NCBI GenBank assembly: GCA_001917125.1
Contig: MNTU01000039.1
Coordinates: forward strand, 1 to 64,000
Reading direction: 5' to 3'
Source: Azospirillum sp. 47_25
Lineage (GTDB): Bacteria; Pseudomonadota; Alphaproteobacteria; RF32; CAG-239
Length of the DNA: 64,000 bases
The position numbers and the translations under genes were made by a program. The stretch's first letter is position 1, and each line of letters starts with the position of its first letter. Under the pieces are notes generated by a model. That model worked only from the letters and a program-made list of their open reading frames with translations. It was not told the origin of the DNA and ran no database searches. This document shows positions 22,680 to 30,058 of the stretch, piece by piece.

Positions 22680-22850
22680 CCAGGACAAGCCTCAGGTGGA
22701 GGAGTTCTCAGACTTCAACAAGCGTCCGTGCCTATTTGTTTTCAAAAGAAAACTTATTCCGCACCCTCCTCAGAAAAGGAATTGTGCAGAATTACACCAA
22801 GTTCTACGGACTTGTGCTGAAGGGCTGAGAGGCCCCTATGTGACTTATAA
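22680..22850. other. Gene-free region with rod-like pairing potential
   Basis: On the + strand TCTCAG, CTTCA, CAAG and GTCCGT (22704-22729) can pair in order with ACGGAC, TTGT, TGAAG and CTGAGA (22800-22830), giving a long interrupted hairpin. An inner hairpin GTTTTC-AAAA-GAAAAC lies at 22738-22753, and GTCGG/CCGAC lies just outside. It could be a small RNA on either strand or the leader of the HTH gene at 22402. No ORF is convincing. Confidence 0.4.
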
Positions 22851-22994
22851 TAATCATCGTCGGAAATAACCGACAGAGTAATTGTAAGGGCTTATATCTT
22901 AAAATGCAATTAAAAAAAATGATTATACGGGGGCTTGCGGTTGCTCCCGGTTATACCGCAAATGGTAATTTTATTGCGATAGTGTATTTATTAG

Positions 22995-23023
22995 CTGGAC
23001 TTATAAAAATGTTTCCGGCTTTG
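22995..23023 (+). promoter_or_regulatory. A-type upstream element A4
   Basis: CTGGACTTATAAAAATGTTT then CCGGCTTTG, 42 bases before the ATG at 23065. Confidence 0.7.
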
Positions 23024-23064
23024 TTGCTGTTGTAAAAGATAAACTATAACGAAAGGAAAAAGAT

Positions 23065-23343
23065 ATGACAAAACAGTCAATAATGTTACAGCTACTGACT
23101 CAGATTAAACGAGAGTTTAACATTGGTGAACCCAGATTTCCGCATCTGAAGCTGAAAGTCAGTGATATCAGTCCGAAACAGGATGCAATCGAATTATATA
23201 TCCGAGCCAAGGATATTCTCTGGAACTCAAACCTTCCTCAAAGGCAAGTTGCGGATATTATTCTTGATCTTGGCGCAGCAGTGCAGCTGAAAGATGGTAA
23301 AAACATTCTTCAAGAAATTGTAAAACTCTTTTCCTTATATTAA
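23065..23343 (+). CDS. Hypothetical accessory protein
   Basis: 92 aa, GAAAGGAAAAAGAT before ATG. Helical with amphipathic segments (IELYIRAKDILW, RQVADIILDLGAAVQL). Unknown family. Single gene with its own terminator. Confidence 0.6.
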   Translation: MTKQSIMLQLLTQIKREFNIGEPRFPHLKLKVSDISPKQDAIELYIRAKDILWNSNLPQRQVADIILDLGAAVQLKDGKNILQEIVKLFSLY

Positions 23344-23349
23344 GAGATT

Positions 23350-23380
23350 ATCCCCTTACTCAAGGCAAGGGGATATTTTT
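23350..23380 (+). terminator. Terminator
   Basis: ATCCCCTT-ACTCAAGGC-AAGGGGAT followed by a T8 run. Confidence 0.85.
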
Positions 23381-23421
23381 TTTGCCGTGCAGTAAAATAT
23401 GCGGTGTTTTGTGTTTATTAG

Positions 23422-23450
23422 CTGGACTTGTCGGTTTGTTTCCGGCTTTG
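23422..23450 (+). promoter_or_regulatory. A-type upstream element A5
   Basis: CTGGACTTGTCGGTTTGTTT then CCGGCTTTG. The middle is diverged but both ends and the spacing are kept. Confidence 0.7.
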
Positions 23451-23487
23451 TGTGTTTGAAAAAGAAACAATTGATAAGGATAAAACA

Positions 23488-23817
23488 ATGAATACAAAAA
23501 CCGCGAAAATAAGAGAACTAAACGACCAACTGAGAATTTGTCATATCGGCGGACAGATTGTCTTCTCCGTTGAAGTAAGTGCCTTGTCCCCAGAGCAACG
23601 TGCAAAAATTGTACAGAAAGTGGTAAAATTTAAAAACTTTACTGCCGAAAACGATCCTTACAAAGAACATGATTTCGGAAAAATCAGCCTGGCCGGAGAA
23701 GACTACTTCTGGAAAATAGACTATTATGACCTTGACTTCTGTTTTCATAGCCCGGATGCGGCAAATCCGACCGTGACCAGACGGGTGTTGACGATTATGA
23801 GAGCAGACGAATGGTGA
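23488..23817 (+). CDS. DUF3768 family protein
   Basis: 109 aa from ATG 23488 (AAGGATAAAACA). Clear family match by memory: RIRELND-type start, the FTAENDPYKEHDFG segment, FWKIDYYDLDFCFHSPD and the VTRRVLTIMRADEW end. DUF3768 is widespread on alphaproteobacterial mobile elements; the function is unknown. A short terminator GGCGGCTTTAAGCCGCC follows at 23820-23838. Confidence 0.9.
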   Translation: MNTKTAKIRELNDQLRICHIGGQIVFSVEVSALSPEQRAKIVQKVVKFKNFTAENDPYKEHDFGKISLAGEDYFWKIDYYDLDFCFHSPDAANPTVTRRVLTIMRADEW

Positions 23818-23843
23818 AAAGGCGGCTTTAAGCCGCCTTTGTG
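23818..23843 (+). terminator. Terminator of DUF3768 gene
   Basis: AAAAGGCGGC-TTTAA-GCCGCCTTTG. Confidence 0.75.
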
Positions 23844-24188
23844 TTAATCCCTGAAGGGATTGAGATATTTTTTTTCATCATAAAAAAACTTATCACTTTG
23901 AAAAAATGTAAATACCTCGGGTGGATCTAAGGCAGGATCACCGATTACCCCGTCTCCGGCATGACCGCTGCCCTGTTGAACGACAAGGGTATTGAGCCGC
24001 GGCCATTCCCTTTCATCACATTTGTTTGCTATCATTCCCAAAACATTTCCAAATCCGGTGGGGCATTTTTTATATCCGCACCATTGGGCTGCCGCTGTAT
24101 ATGTTATAAAGTTGCCATTTTTGGCGCATTCGATTAACTTTGGCCAAAGAATGGCTGCTGCAAATTCCCATTTATTATCTGCTTCCAT
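23844..24188 (-). CDS. Hypothetical protein
   Basis: 114 aa from ATG 24188 (TGGAGTTTAAT). WEFAAAILWPKLIECAKNGN then FITYTAAAQWCGYK reads like a helical domain followed by a small winged segment; the later GHAGDGVIGDPALDPPEVF is polar. Families with such a TYxxxA core occur beside restriction and DNA-handling genes, but I cannot assign it. Convergent with DUF3768. Confidence 0.55.
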   Translation of the reverse strand: MEADNKWEFAAAILWPKLIECAKNGNFITYTAAAQWCGYKKCPTGFGNVLGMIANKCDEREWPRLNTLVVQQGSGHAGDGVIGDPALDPPEVFTFFQSDKFFYDEKKYLNPFRD

Positions 24189-24426
24189 ATTAAACTCCAT
24201 TAATGTTTTGCCTGCATGATATTAGGCTGTTTACCGAGATTGGTTTCCCAGTGTCGGAATTTTCCCCTTGGGCTATTTGAACAGGTTATAAACCTTTGTG
24301 CCGGAAAGCAAGTATTTTAATACCGACAACAACTGAAAATGTTATTGAAATCTTAAATTTTATGCTCTAACGTGGGACAGTAATTTTGAGTGACGCCAAA
24401 ACTCAGCTTTACAGAAATATAATCAC

Positions 24427-24626
24427 AGCGGGGTTTGATATTCCCCGTCAGCCGATAGGCATAATATCTCGACACTGCGGTCGGGATGCTTCCGATTATA
24501 CAAAAGGCATGTGTCGGAAGCAACGATACCTTTTAGGCAGTTGCCGCCGACAAGCCAAAGGTCGGAGGTCTCATTTCTGTGATGATGATTTTGGCGACAT
24601 TCCCGGCCACCTTTCATCCGGTGGCC
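24427..24626 (+). ncRNA. Structured RNA family D, copy 2
   Basis: Aligns with 9561-9757. First stem CGGGG/CCCCG (24429/24443) where copy 1 has CGGAA/TTCCG. Shared ATATCTCGAC, GGTCGGGATGCTTCCGA, TATACAA-AGGC, AAAGGTC-GAGG and GATGATTTTG segments. Last stem GGCCACC/GGTGGCC (24605-24626) where copy 1 has GACCACC/GGTGGTC. No T-run after the last stem. It fills the gene-free interval before the XRE gene at 24733. Confidence 0.65.
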
Positions 24627-24732
24627 GTACGGCACGGATGATGTCGCTTTCAGACCTTTTGAACAGGTCAGCGTATTCTTCGTGTGTTAGGACTATGAAG
24701 TTTTAGAAAAAACTGACACAACGGAGGTAATG

Positions 24733-25221
24733 ATGGAACTATCCAAACAAAAAAAGTCACGTGGCATAACTCAAAACGGCGAACCAAACCCCATCGACAT
24801 TCATGTTGGGAAACGATTGCGGTTGCGGCGACTATTGCTCGGTTTGTCTCAGGTTAGGCTGGGGCAGATGATAGGGCTGACTTTTCAACAAATTCAAAAG
24901 TATGAAAATGGAACCAATAGAATCAGCGCAAGCCGATTGTGGGATATTGCGGTCTTGCTTGAAGTACCAATTAGCTTCTTCTTTGAGGATATGGATCAGG
25001 AAACTTTGGAAAGAAGTCCGAGAAAACTTTGGGGAAATGCCCAACTGGCTGAACAGTTGCAGGAAACTACAGAAGATCCGCTGACTAAAAGCGAAACCCT
25101 TACAATGATACGAGCTTATTATAAAATTGCTCCGAGTATACGAAAATGTTTGTATCAGATTGTGATGGAAATGTCAAAAGGATCCTATGTTTACGCAAAA
25201 AAGACAGATAATTTGCTGTAG
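24733..25221 (+). CDS. XRE-family transcriptional regulator
   Basis: 162 aa; ATG 24733 is 5 bases after GGAGG. HTH: LRLRRLLLGLSQVRLGQMIG then GLTFQQIQKYENGTNRISAS, the same subtype as 18769-19173, followed by LLEVPISFFFE and a longer C-terminal region. A good candidate for the main lysogeny-type repressor of the element. Preceded by structured RNA D2. Confidence 0.88.
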   Translation: MELSKQKKSRGITQNGEPNPIDIHVGKRLRLRRLLLGLSQVRLGQMIGLTFQQIQKYENGTNRISASRLWDIAVLLEVPISFFFEDMDQETLERSPRKLWGNAQLAEQLQETTEDPLTKSETLTMIRAYYKIAPSIRKCLYQIVMEMSKGSYVYAKKTDNLL

Positions 25222-25276
25222 AAAACAGACCATTTCTATAGTTCTTTGATTTTATTGCATTTTTTATGTTTATTTG

Positions 25277-25305
25277 CTGGACTTATGAAAATGTTTCCGG
25301 CTTTG
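25277..25305 (+). promoter_or_regulatory. A-type upstream element A6
   Basis: CTGGACTTATGAAAATGTTT then CCGGCTTTG. Confidence 0.75.
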
Positions 25306-25371
25306 TGTGTTTGTAAGCAACAAAACCCTTGATTGGAAAGAAATTAATATAACACACAAAGGAGAAACACT

Positions 25372-25932
25372 ATGGATATTAAATTGACTGCTGCACAGGA
25401 AAAATTGATTGAAGCATTAAAAGCTAATCCCGGAACTGATGCTCAAGAGCATCTGAACCACATCCACAATCAGGCAATTGCCGATGAGATGATTGACCGG
25501 CTGCTGAAATTTGGCATTTTACAGCTAAATCCGGAAACAGGTCTCCGGGAACTTGCCCCTGCCTATATGGTCACAGCGACAGCTAACGTCGATGTCGATG
25601 CGGTGGAGGAAGAAAGCGATATCATTCCGAATGTGGAATTCGGCGATACAGTGACCGAGAAAAATGAAGAAAGGCAGAACATAAAAGCTGCTGGGAACAG
25701 TGAATCGGCACAATCGGAAAGAATTAACAAAAAAGGACTAATCTTAGAAATGTTGCAAACCAAGGCAAGCTTGGACGAGATGGTAGCAGCAACTGGCTGG
25801 GAAGAAAAGTCGGTACGCGGAGTAATAAGCCTGCTGAAAAAGGAAAAGCACCTAAACATCTGCCGCGAAAAGGATGAAAACAAACAAAACTTCTATTATA
25901 TTGCAACCGTAGGAGCAATTGAAACGGCCTAA
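25372..25932 (+). CDS. DUF3489-type protein with winged-helix C-terminus
   Basis: 186 aa, AAAGGAGAAACACT before ATG. N-terminal helical part (LTAAQEKLIEALKANPG), acidic linker at about 70-115, and a C-terminal DUF3489-like winged helix: LILEMLQTKASLDEMVAATG then WEEKSVRGVISLLKKE. Probably binds DNA. Single-gene unit behind A6; the terminator CCCTGCAAG/CTTGTGGGG follows. Confidence 0.8.
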   Translation: MDIKLTAAQEKLIEALKANPGTDAQEHLNHIHNQAIADEMIDRLLKFGILQLNPETGLRELAPAYMVTATANVDVDAVEEESDIIPNVEFGDTVTEKNEERQNIKAAGNSESAQSERINKKGLILEMLQTKASLDEMVAATGWEEKSVRGVISLLKKEKHLNICREKDENKQNFYYIATVGAIETA

Positions 25933-25949
25933 AACAAGAAGTTATCCGT

Positions 25950-25988
25950 AAAACCCTGCAAGAAAAACTTGTGGGGTTCATTTTTTAC
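25950..25988 (+). terminator. Terminator of DUF3489 gene
   Basis: AACCCTGCAAG-AAAAA-CTTGTGGGGTT then CATTTTTT. Confidence 0.75.
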
Positions 25989-26066
25989 TTGAAAATTATT
26001 AAAAATATATTAAAATTGCAAATGTTTATATTCTCTATTTTAAGTTGTAAAATATGGGAGTTTTTT

Positions 26067-26795
26067 ATGAATTTATTAGTCAAAGAATATTTCAGCCTTC
26101 AAGAAATCAGTAATATTTGGGCTGTTTCAAGAGATGATTTACTTTATTATGGGGAAAATAACATCTTGGAAATTAGTGTCAGACCAGCAGCAATTGCAGC
26201 AGGAATAGAAAGAGTTTGCTATAACACTGAATTTGCAAATTATCTTACAGAGGGGAAAAGCCAGTGCTTTTCCCCTCAACCTTTATTACCAACAGATATC
26301 TACCGGATTATGAAAGCAGGTACAGATGCTGTACCTGTCTATCATACAAAATATAGATTCCATGAAAAAATTTCAGATATTATAGAAAATAAGGGAATTT
26401 TGCTTTCTTATACAGACTTGGTCGTTACCAGAGCCGAAAAGCATTGTTTTGAGATAAACAACGGAATGTGTTTGAACGGGAGACAGATTGATATCTTCAG
26501 ACATTCCGGAGATTTTCGAGAAGTCTATTATGATAATCGGAGATATCAGTTCGGTGTGATACAGGCGAGAATCATTGCATTGCTTTATGCAGCAAGCAGG
26601 ACGGAGATGCCTTGGGTGCACGGGAAAGATCTGTTAAACAAAGCCGGATCAGAAAGCTTGCGAGTGGCCGCTCTGTTTCGTGGAAATATCGGCTGGCAGG
26701 AGCTTGTATTTTCTGACCGCCGCGGCTATTATCGTTTAAGGCTTCCCCTTCGGCATATTGTTCCTGTTCAGCCGCAACTTCAGTTTGCCATATGA
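26067..26795 (+). CDS. Accessory protein with C-terminal winged-helix-like region (paralogue of 27077-27778)
   Basis: 242 aa from ATG 26067 (GGGAGTTTTTT). N-terminus KEYFSLQEISNIWAVSRDDL fits a small MerR/excisionase-like HTH; the C-terminus (YQFGVIQARIIALLYAASR, VHGKDLLNKAGSESLRVAAL, GYYRL) looks like a second winged helix. The same layout is found in the next gene. Probably DNA-binding; target unknown. Confidence 0.65.
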   Translation: MNLLVKEYFSLQEISNIWAVSRDDLLYYGENNILEISVRPAAIAAGIERVCYNTEFANYLTEGKSQCFSPQPLLPTDIYRIMKAGTDAVPVYHTKYRFHEKISDIIENKGILLSYTDLVVTRAEKHCFEINNGMCLNGRQIDIFRHSGDFREVYYDNRRYQFGVIQARIIALLYAASRTEMPWVHGKDLLNKAGSESLRVAALFRGNIGWQELVFSDRRGYYRLRLPLRHIVPVQPQLQFAI

Positions 26796-26817
26796 AATCC
26801 TAATATTATCTGTTTGA

Positions 26818-26850
26818 ACAATCCCGAAAATATCGGGATTTTTTTTATTT
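26818..26850 (+). terminator. Terminator
   Basis: AATCCCGA-AAATA-TCGGGATT with T8. Confidence 0.9.
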
Positions 26851-26924
26851 ATTTCAACCATTGCGTTCCATACGGTTTCCGTACCATAATTAGCACTTTT
26901 CCAAACATAATAATGTAATGTTTG

Positions 26925-26984
26925 ATATCTTTTTCTATTACTCGTTTGTTTTCTATAAAAAAATAAACAAGTAATGAAAGATAT
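26925..26984. repeat. 60-bp imperfect inverted repeat
   Basis: Arms ATATCTTT-ATTACTCGTTTGTTTT and AAAATAAACAAGTAAT-AAAGATAT around CTATAAA. Lies alone between two paralogous genes. Could be an operator or a cruciform. Confidence 0.55.
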
Positions 26985-27076
26985 GCTTCATACTCCGGAA
27001 CTGCCAATGTCCGTCTGTTTTTCCGGTTTTTAATATGCTTAGAATACAGCTATAAAGCAATAACGGAGAATTCAAG

Positions 27077-27778
27077 ATGGAAAAAGAATATTATACATTG
27101 ACAGAACTTACGGAGCGGTGGGATTTTTGCTTGCATGACGCTTTGTATCTGGCAGAAAATAATATCTGTCGGTTTTGGATTAATCTGCCAGAGAGTGATG
27201 CTATACGCTTTCGAAAAGAAAGTAACAACGGTTTGACTTATGATCTTCCTCTTGAAAATTGTCAGGCAAAAGGATTGCTATTGCTGACGACAGAAGATGT
27301 GCGGCGCATTATCATTTACAAAACAGCCAATGTTATTCAGCTGCCCTGTCAGGACGATATGACAGTTTTTGTGCGGCTGAAAGCGGTGAGAGAACTGACA
27401 ATCGATGATGTGTTAATACTTTGTAAAGATAAGCTCCGTTTGGAAAAAGAGCTGGGATTTTTTGATAAGAAAGCTAAAGTTAAAAGTGCTGATATCCGTC
27501 ATAATATTGATGACTTTTTCATTGAAGAACTGCCAAACGGATATACAAAATTCAGCTACCATGGAAAGAGCTATGTTTATGGCTTTGTACAGTCGAAAAT
27601 TATTAAACAATTGTATGATGCTGCAAAAGACGGGCGGATTTGGATTTATGGCAAAACCTTGTTAAAAAATGCAGGATCCACCAGTTATCGTCTTGGTGAT
27701 GTTTTCCGCCCGCACAAAGAATGGATGGAACTGATTAAAAGCAATAAACAGGGATTGTACCGCTTGTATTTAGAGTAA
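27077..27778 (+). CDS. Accessory protein with C-terminal winged-helix-like region (paralogue of 26067-26795)
   Basis: 233 aa, TAACGGAGAATTCAAG before ATG. KEYYTLTELTERWDFCLHDA at the N-terminus and YVYGFVQSKIIKQLYDAAK, then GKTLLKNAGSTSYRLGDVF and GLYRLYLE at the C-terminus match the preceding gene region by region. Two tandem, separately transcribed copies suggest different targets or levels. Confidence 0.7.
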   Translation: MEKEYYTLTELTERWDFCLHDALYLAENNICRFWINLPESDAIRFRKESNNGLTYDLPLENCQAKGLLLLTTEDVRRIIIYKTANVIQLPCQDDMTVFVRLKAVRELTIDDVLILCKDKLRLEKELGFFDKKAKVKSADIRHNIDDFFIEELPNGYTKFSYHGKSYVYGFVQSKIIKQLYDAAKDGRIWIYGKTLLKNAGSTSYRLGDVFRPHKEWMELIKSNKQGLYRLYLE

Positions 27779-27810
27779 AGAATAGCTGCGATTCTTAATA
27801 TTAATAAACC

Positions 27811-27862
27811 TTGACTTTTGTAAAATTCCGACTAATCTAAAATAATACCTTATATTAGTCGG
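27811..27862 (+). promoter_or_regulatory. Promoter with overlapping 35-bp palindromic operator
   Basis: TTGACT (27811-27816) and TAATCT (27833-27838), 16 bp apart. The palindrome CCGACTAAT (27828-27836) / ATTAGTCGG (27854-27862) covers the -10 region and ends 8 bases before the ATG. A second copy lies after the gene at 29136-29170. Confidence 0.6.
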
Positions 27863-27870
27863 AGTTTGCT

Positions 27871-29091
27871 ATGTATATTCAAAGAACCATAGAAAAAAGC
27901 ATTGATAGAGCCAACAAGTTTTTTCCGGTAGTGTTAGTTACCGGACCACGTCAGGTCGGCAAAACGACGGTTTTGCAAAACTGCGAAACCCAGCCTCGGA
28001 CTTATGTGTCACTAGATACTCTGGAGAATAGAGAACTGGCGAAAAATGATCCGACATTGTTTCTGCAGCGTTATCCCGCGCCGGTGCTGATTGATGAGAT
28101 TCAGTATGCTCCGGAGCTGTTCCCTTACATCAAGGCCAGCGTGGACAAGGAAAAAAAGAACGGAATGTATTGGCTGACCGGTTCGCAACAGTTTCATCTG
28201 ATGAAAAACGTCTCTGAAAGTTTGGCCGGACGGGTCGGCATTTTGCAACTGGAAGGCTTGTCACAGGACGAAAAAAACGGGCATCCGGACGTTCCGCCCT
28301 TTCTGCCGACGGAAGAATACATAAAAACCAAAGTACAGAATGCGACTGAAACAGATTTGTTAAAAATTTACGAACTGATTTGGAAAGGTTCATATCCGAA
28401 GCTTTATCCGGCAGACAGCGATTATTGGGCAGTCTTTTACGAATCTTATATGCAAACCTATATTGAACGCGATATTAAAGCGCTAAGCGCGGTGGGCAAT
28501 GAGCTTGATTTTGTGAAATTTATGCGAGCGCTGGCGGCCAGAACCGGAGAGATGCTGAATTACAGCGAACTGGCAAACGACGTCGGCGTTTCACAACCGA
28601 CAATAAAGTCCTGGCTTTCCATTTTGCAGGCTTCCGGGCTTGTTTATATTCTGCGTCCTTATTATAACAATGTTGGCAACCGTTTTATCAAAACGCCGAA
28701 AGTCTATTTTATGGACACGGGGCTGGCCTGTTATCTGACCGGCTGGAAAACGCCTGAAGTTTTGGAAAGCGGTGCAATGAGCGGCAATATGTTCGAGACT
28801 TATGTTGTTTCTGAAATCATCAAAAGCTATTGGCATAACGGCAAACAGCCAGACATTTACTATTATCGCGACAAAGAAAAGCGAGAAATTGACGTGTTGC
28901 TCCATGAAAACGGCACGCTGTATCCGGTAGAGATTAAGAAAAAAAGCAACCCGGACAAAGGAGATATCAAGGCTTTTAACGTTATCGAAACGCTTAAACA
29001 AAAAAGAGGAACTGGCGCTGTTGTCTGTATGGCGCAGACGCATTTGCCCCTGACTGGTGATGTTAATATCATTCCGGTTGGATATTTGTAG
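27871..29091 (+). CDS. AAA ATPase with DUF4143 domain
   Basis: 406 aa. Walker A GPRQVGKTT (residues 26-34), Walker B VLIDEIQ (about 72-78), sensor GSQQF, then a winged-helix segment (YSELANDVGVSQPTIKSWLS, about 231-250) and the C-terminal DUF4143 nuclease-like part with YRDKEKREIDVLL and VEIKKK (PD-(D/E)xK-like E-x-K). The family is abundant, often mobile, and of uncertain role (possibly defence or regulation). The gene is framed by two 35-bp related palindromes, as if it were a self-contained cassette. Confidence 0.9.
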   Translation: MYIQRTIEKSIDRANKFFPVVLVTGPRQVGKTTVLQNCETQPRTYVSLDTLENRELAKNDPTLFLQRYPAPVLIDEIQYAPELFPYIKASVDKEKKNGMYWLTGSQQFHLMKNVSESLAGRVGILQLEGLSQDEKNGHPDVPPFLPTEEYIKTKVQNATETDLLKIYELIWKGSYPKLYPADSDYWAVFYESYMQTYIERDIKALSAVGNELDFVKFMRALAARTGEMLNYSELANDVGVSQPTIKSWLSILQASGLVYILRPYYNNVGNRFIKTPKVYFMDTGLACYLTGWKTPEVLESGAMSGNMFETYVVSEIIKSYWHNGKQPDIYYYRDKEKREIDVLLHENGTLYPVEIKKKSNPDKGDIKAFNVIETLKQKRGTGAVVCMAQTHLPLTGDVNIIPVGYL

Positions 29092-29135
29092 TCCCGCCAG
29101 CGTAATAGTTTTTAATTAAAATACATAAAAATTTT

Positions 29136-29170
29136 TCGACTAATTTTAAATACGACCTTAGATTAGTCGA
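29136..29170. repeat. Second copy of the 35-bp palindrome flanking the ATPase gene
   Basis: TCGACTAAT / ATTAGTCGA with a 17-bp centre that shares 12 positions with the left copy (27828-27862). The outer base pair changed from C-G to T-A in both arms. Confidence 0.6.
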
Positions 29171-29185
29171 ACTTATCAGCATAAA

Positions 29186-29216
29186 TTGTCAACGTTTATT
29201 AAAAAAATTTTATAAT
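29186..29216 (+). promoter_or_regulatory. Possible promoter of the replication operon
   Basis: TTGTCA (29186) and TATAAT (29211); the spacing of 19 bp is long, so only moderately convincing. Confidence 0.35.
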
Positions 29217-29338
29217 ATATAACGGCAATAAACTAAGAAATCTGCGGTGGGGCAACAGCTTTACTGCTCCCTACATCGTGGAAAACAGCAGAAACATTAA
29301 GAATGGCATTGTAACTTCTAACAACTATGGAGCTTATG

Positions 29339-29821
29339 ATGCAACCGACAAACATTATTTATGAAATAGCCTCAAAGCCGATCGGCGAGCTGGCTGAACT
29401 GCCCACAGCCGAACTGGCTGAGATGCAAAAGGAAGTAGAGACCCTGATTGCGCTGGCAGACAATGTGCGCAAATGGTTGAATGGAGCTTTGATGCTGAAA
29501 TATCGTGACCGGCTCGATGCCAAACGGCGGGAACTTGGCCGCACGTTCGGCGAAATCCGTTTGCAGGAAGACGGGCTGGAAATTACGGAAGACCGGCCGA
29601 TGGTGCTGGAATGGCAAAAGGACAAGCTTAAGGAATATGCTAAACGCATTGCAGCCAATGGCGGCAACCCGGAAGACTATATGGACATCGACTATACGAT
29701 TTCAGAGGAAAAGTATTGTTCGCTCAGCGATGAAGCCCGTAAAAGCCTGAACGCTGCCGGAAACATCCGCCCTGGATGTGCGGTCATTACTCTGACCCAA
29801 AGGGAAACTGCCAATGACTGA
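29339..29821 (+). CDS. Conserved phage protein at head of replication operon
   Basis: 160 aa; ATG 29339 fits the GGAG at 29329 best, with ATG 29336 or 29327 possible. N-terminal coiled-coil (ELAEMQKEVETLIALADNVR), then a mixed domain with VLEWQKDKLKEYAKRI and YMDIDYTISEEKY. Proteins of this look are common in alphaproteobacterial prophages just ahead of the replication helicase, perhaps in recombination or replication, but no function is proven. Confidence 0.7.
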   Translation: MQPTNIIYEIASKPIGELAELPTAELAEMQKEVETLIALADNVRKWLNGALMLKYRDRLDAKRRELGRTFGEIRLQEDGLEITEDRPMVLEWQKDKLKEYAKRIAANGGNPEDYMDIDYTISEEKYCSLSDEARKSLNAAGNIRPGCAVITLTQRETAND

Positions 29822-30035
29822 TATTGAAAACCTGCATGAGCGGCCGTTGTCCTCTTTTGCCGAATTAGGCAAAGTTGCTGTTAATCGGTTGGCGGAAAAC
29901 AAAATTATTACCGTTGCGGATTTACTGAAACGCTCAAAACGAGATTTGCTCTATATTCCCGGTTTTGGGCCGAAAAGCATTGATCAGGTTCTGAAACTGC
30001 TAAAGAAATATAACCTTAAAATCCGCGAACGCTAA
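29814..30035 (+). CDS. Stand-alone RNA polymerase alpha-CTD-like protein
   Basis: 73 aa, overlapping the previous gene by 8 bases. ELGKVAVNRLAENKIITVAD, LLKRSKRDLLYIPGFG and PKSIDQVLKLLKK reproduce the alpha-CTD helix-hairpin-helix order (compare LSVRSxNCLK, TVGDL, SExELLxIPNFGxKS). The alpha-CTD binds UP-element DNA and regulators, so this protein could steer host RNA polymerase. The family also includes other HhH proteins, hence some doubt. Confidence 0.7.
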   Translation: MTDIENLHERPLSSFAELGKVAVNRLAENKIITVADLLKRSKRDLLYIPGFGPKSIDQVLKLLKKYNLKIRER

Positions 30036-30058
30036 AGTTTATCGAGGGGGATAAGCCG

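Noticed and set aside
5511..29279. CCCTACATCG shared by 5511-5520 and 29270-29279 as att core
   Set aside because: Only 10-12 bases match, with no extended similarity or symmetry; likely chance.
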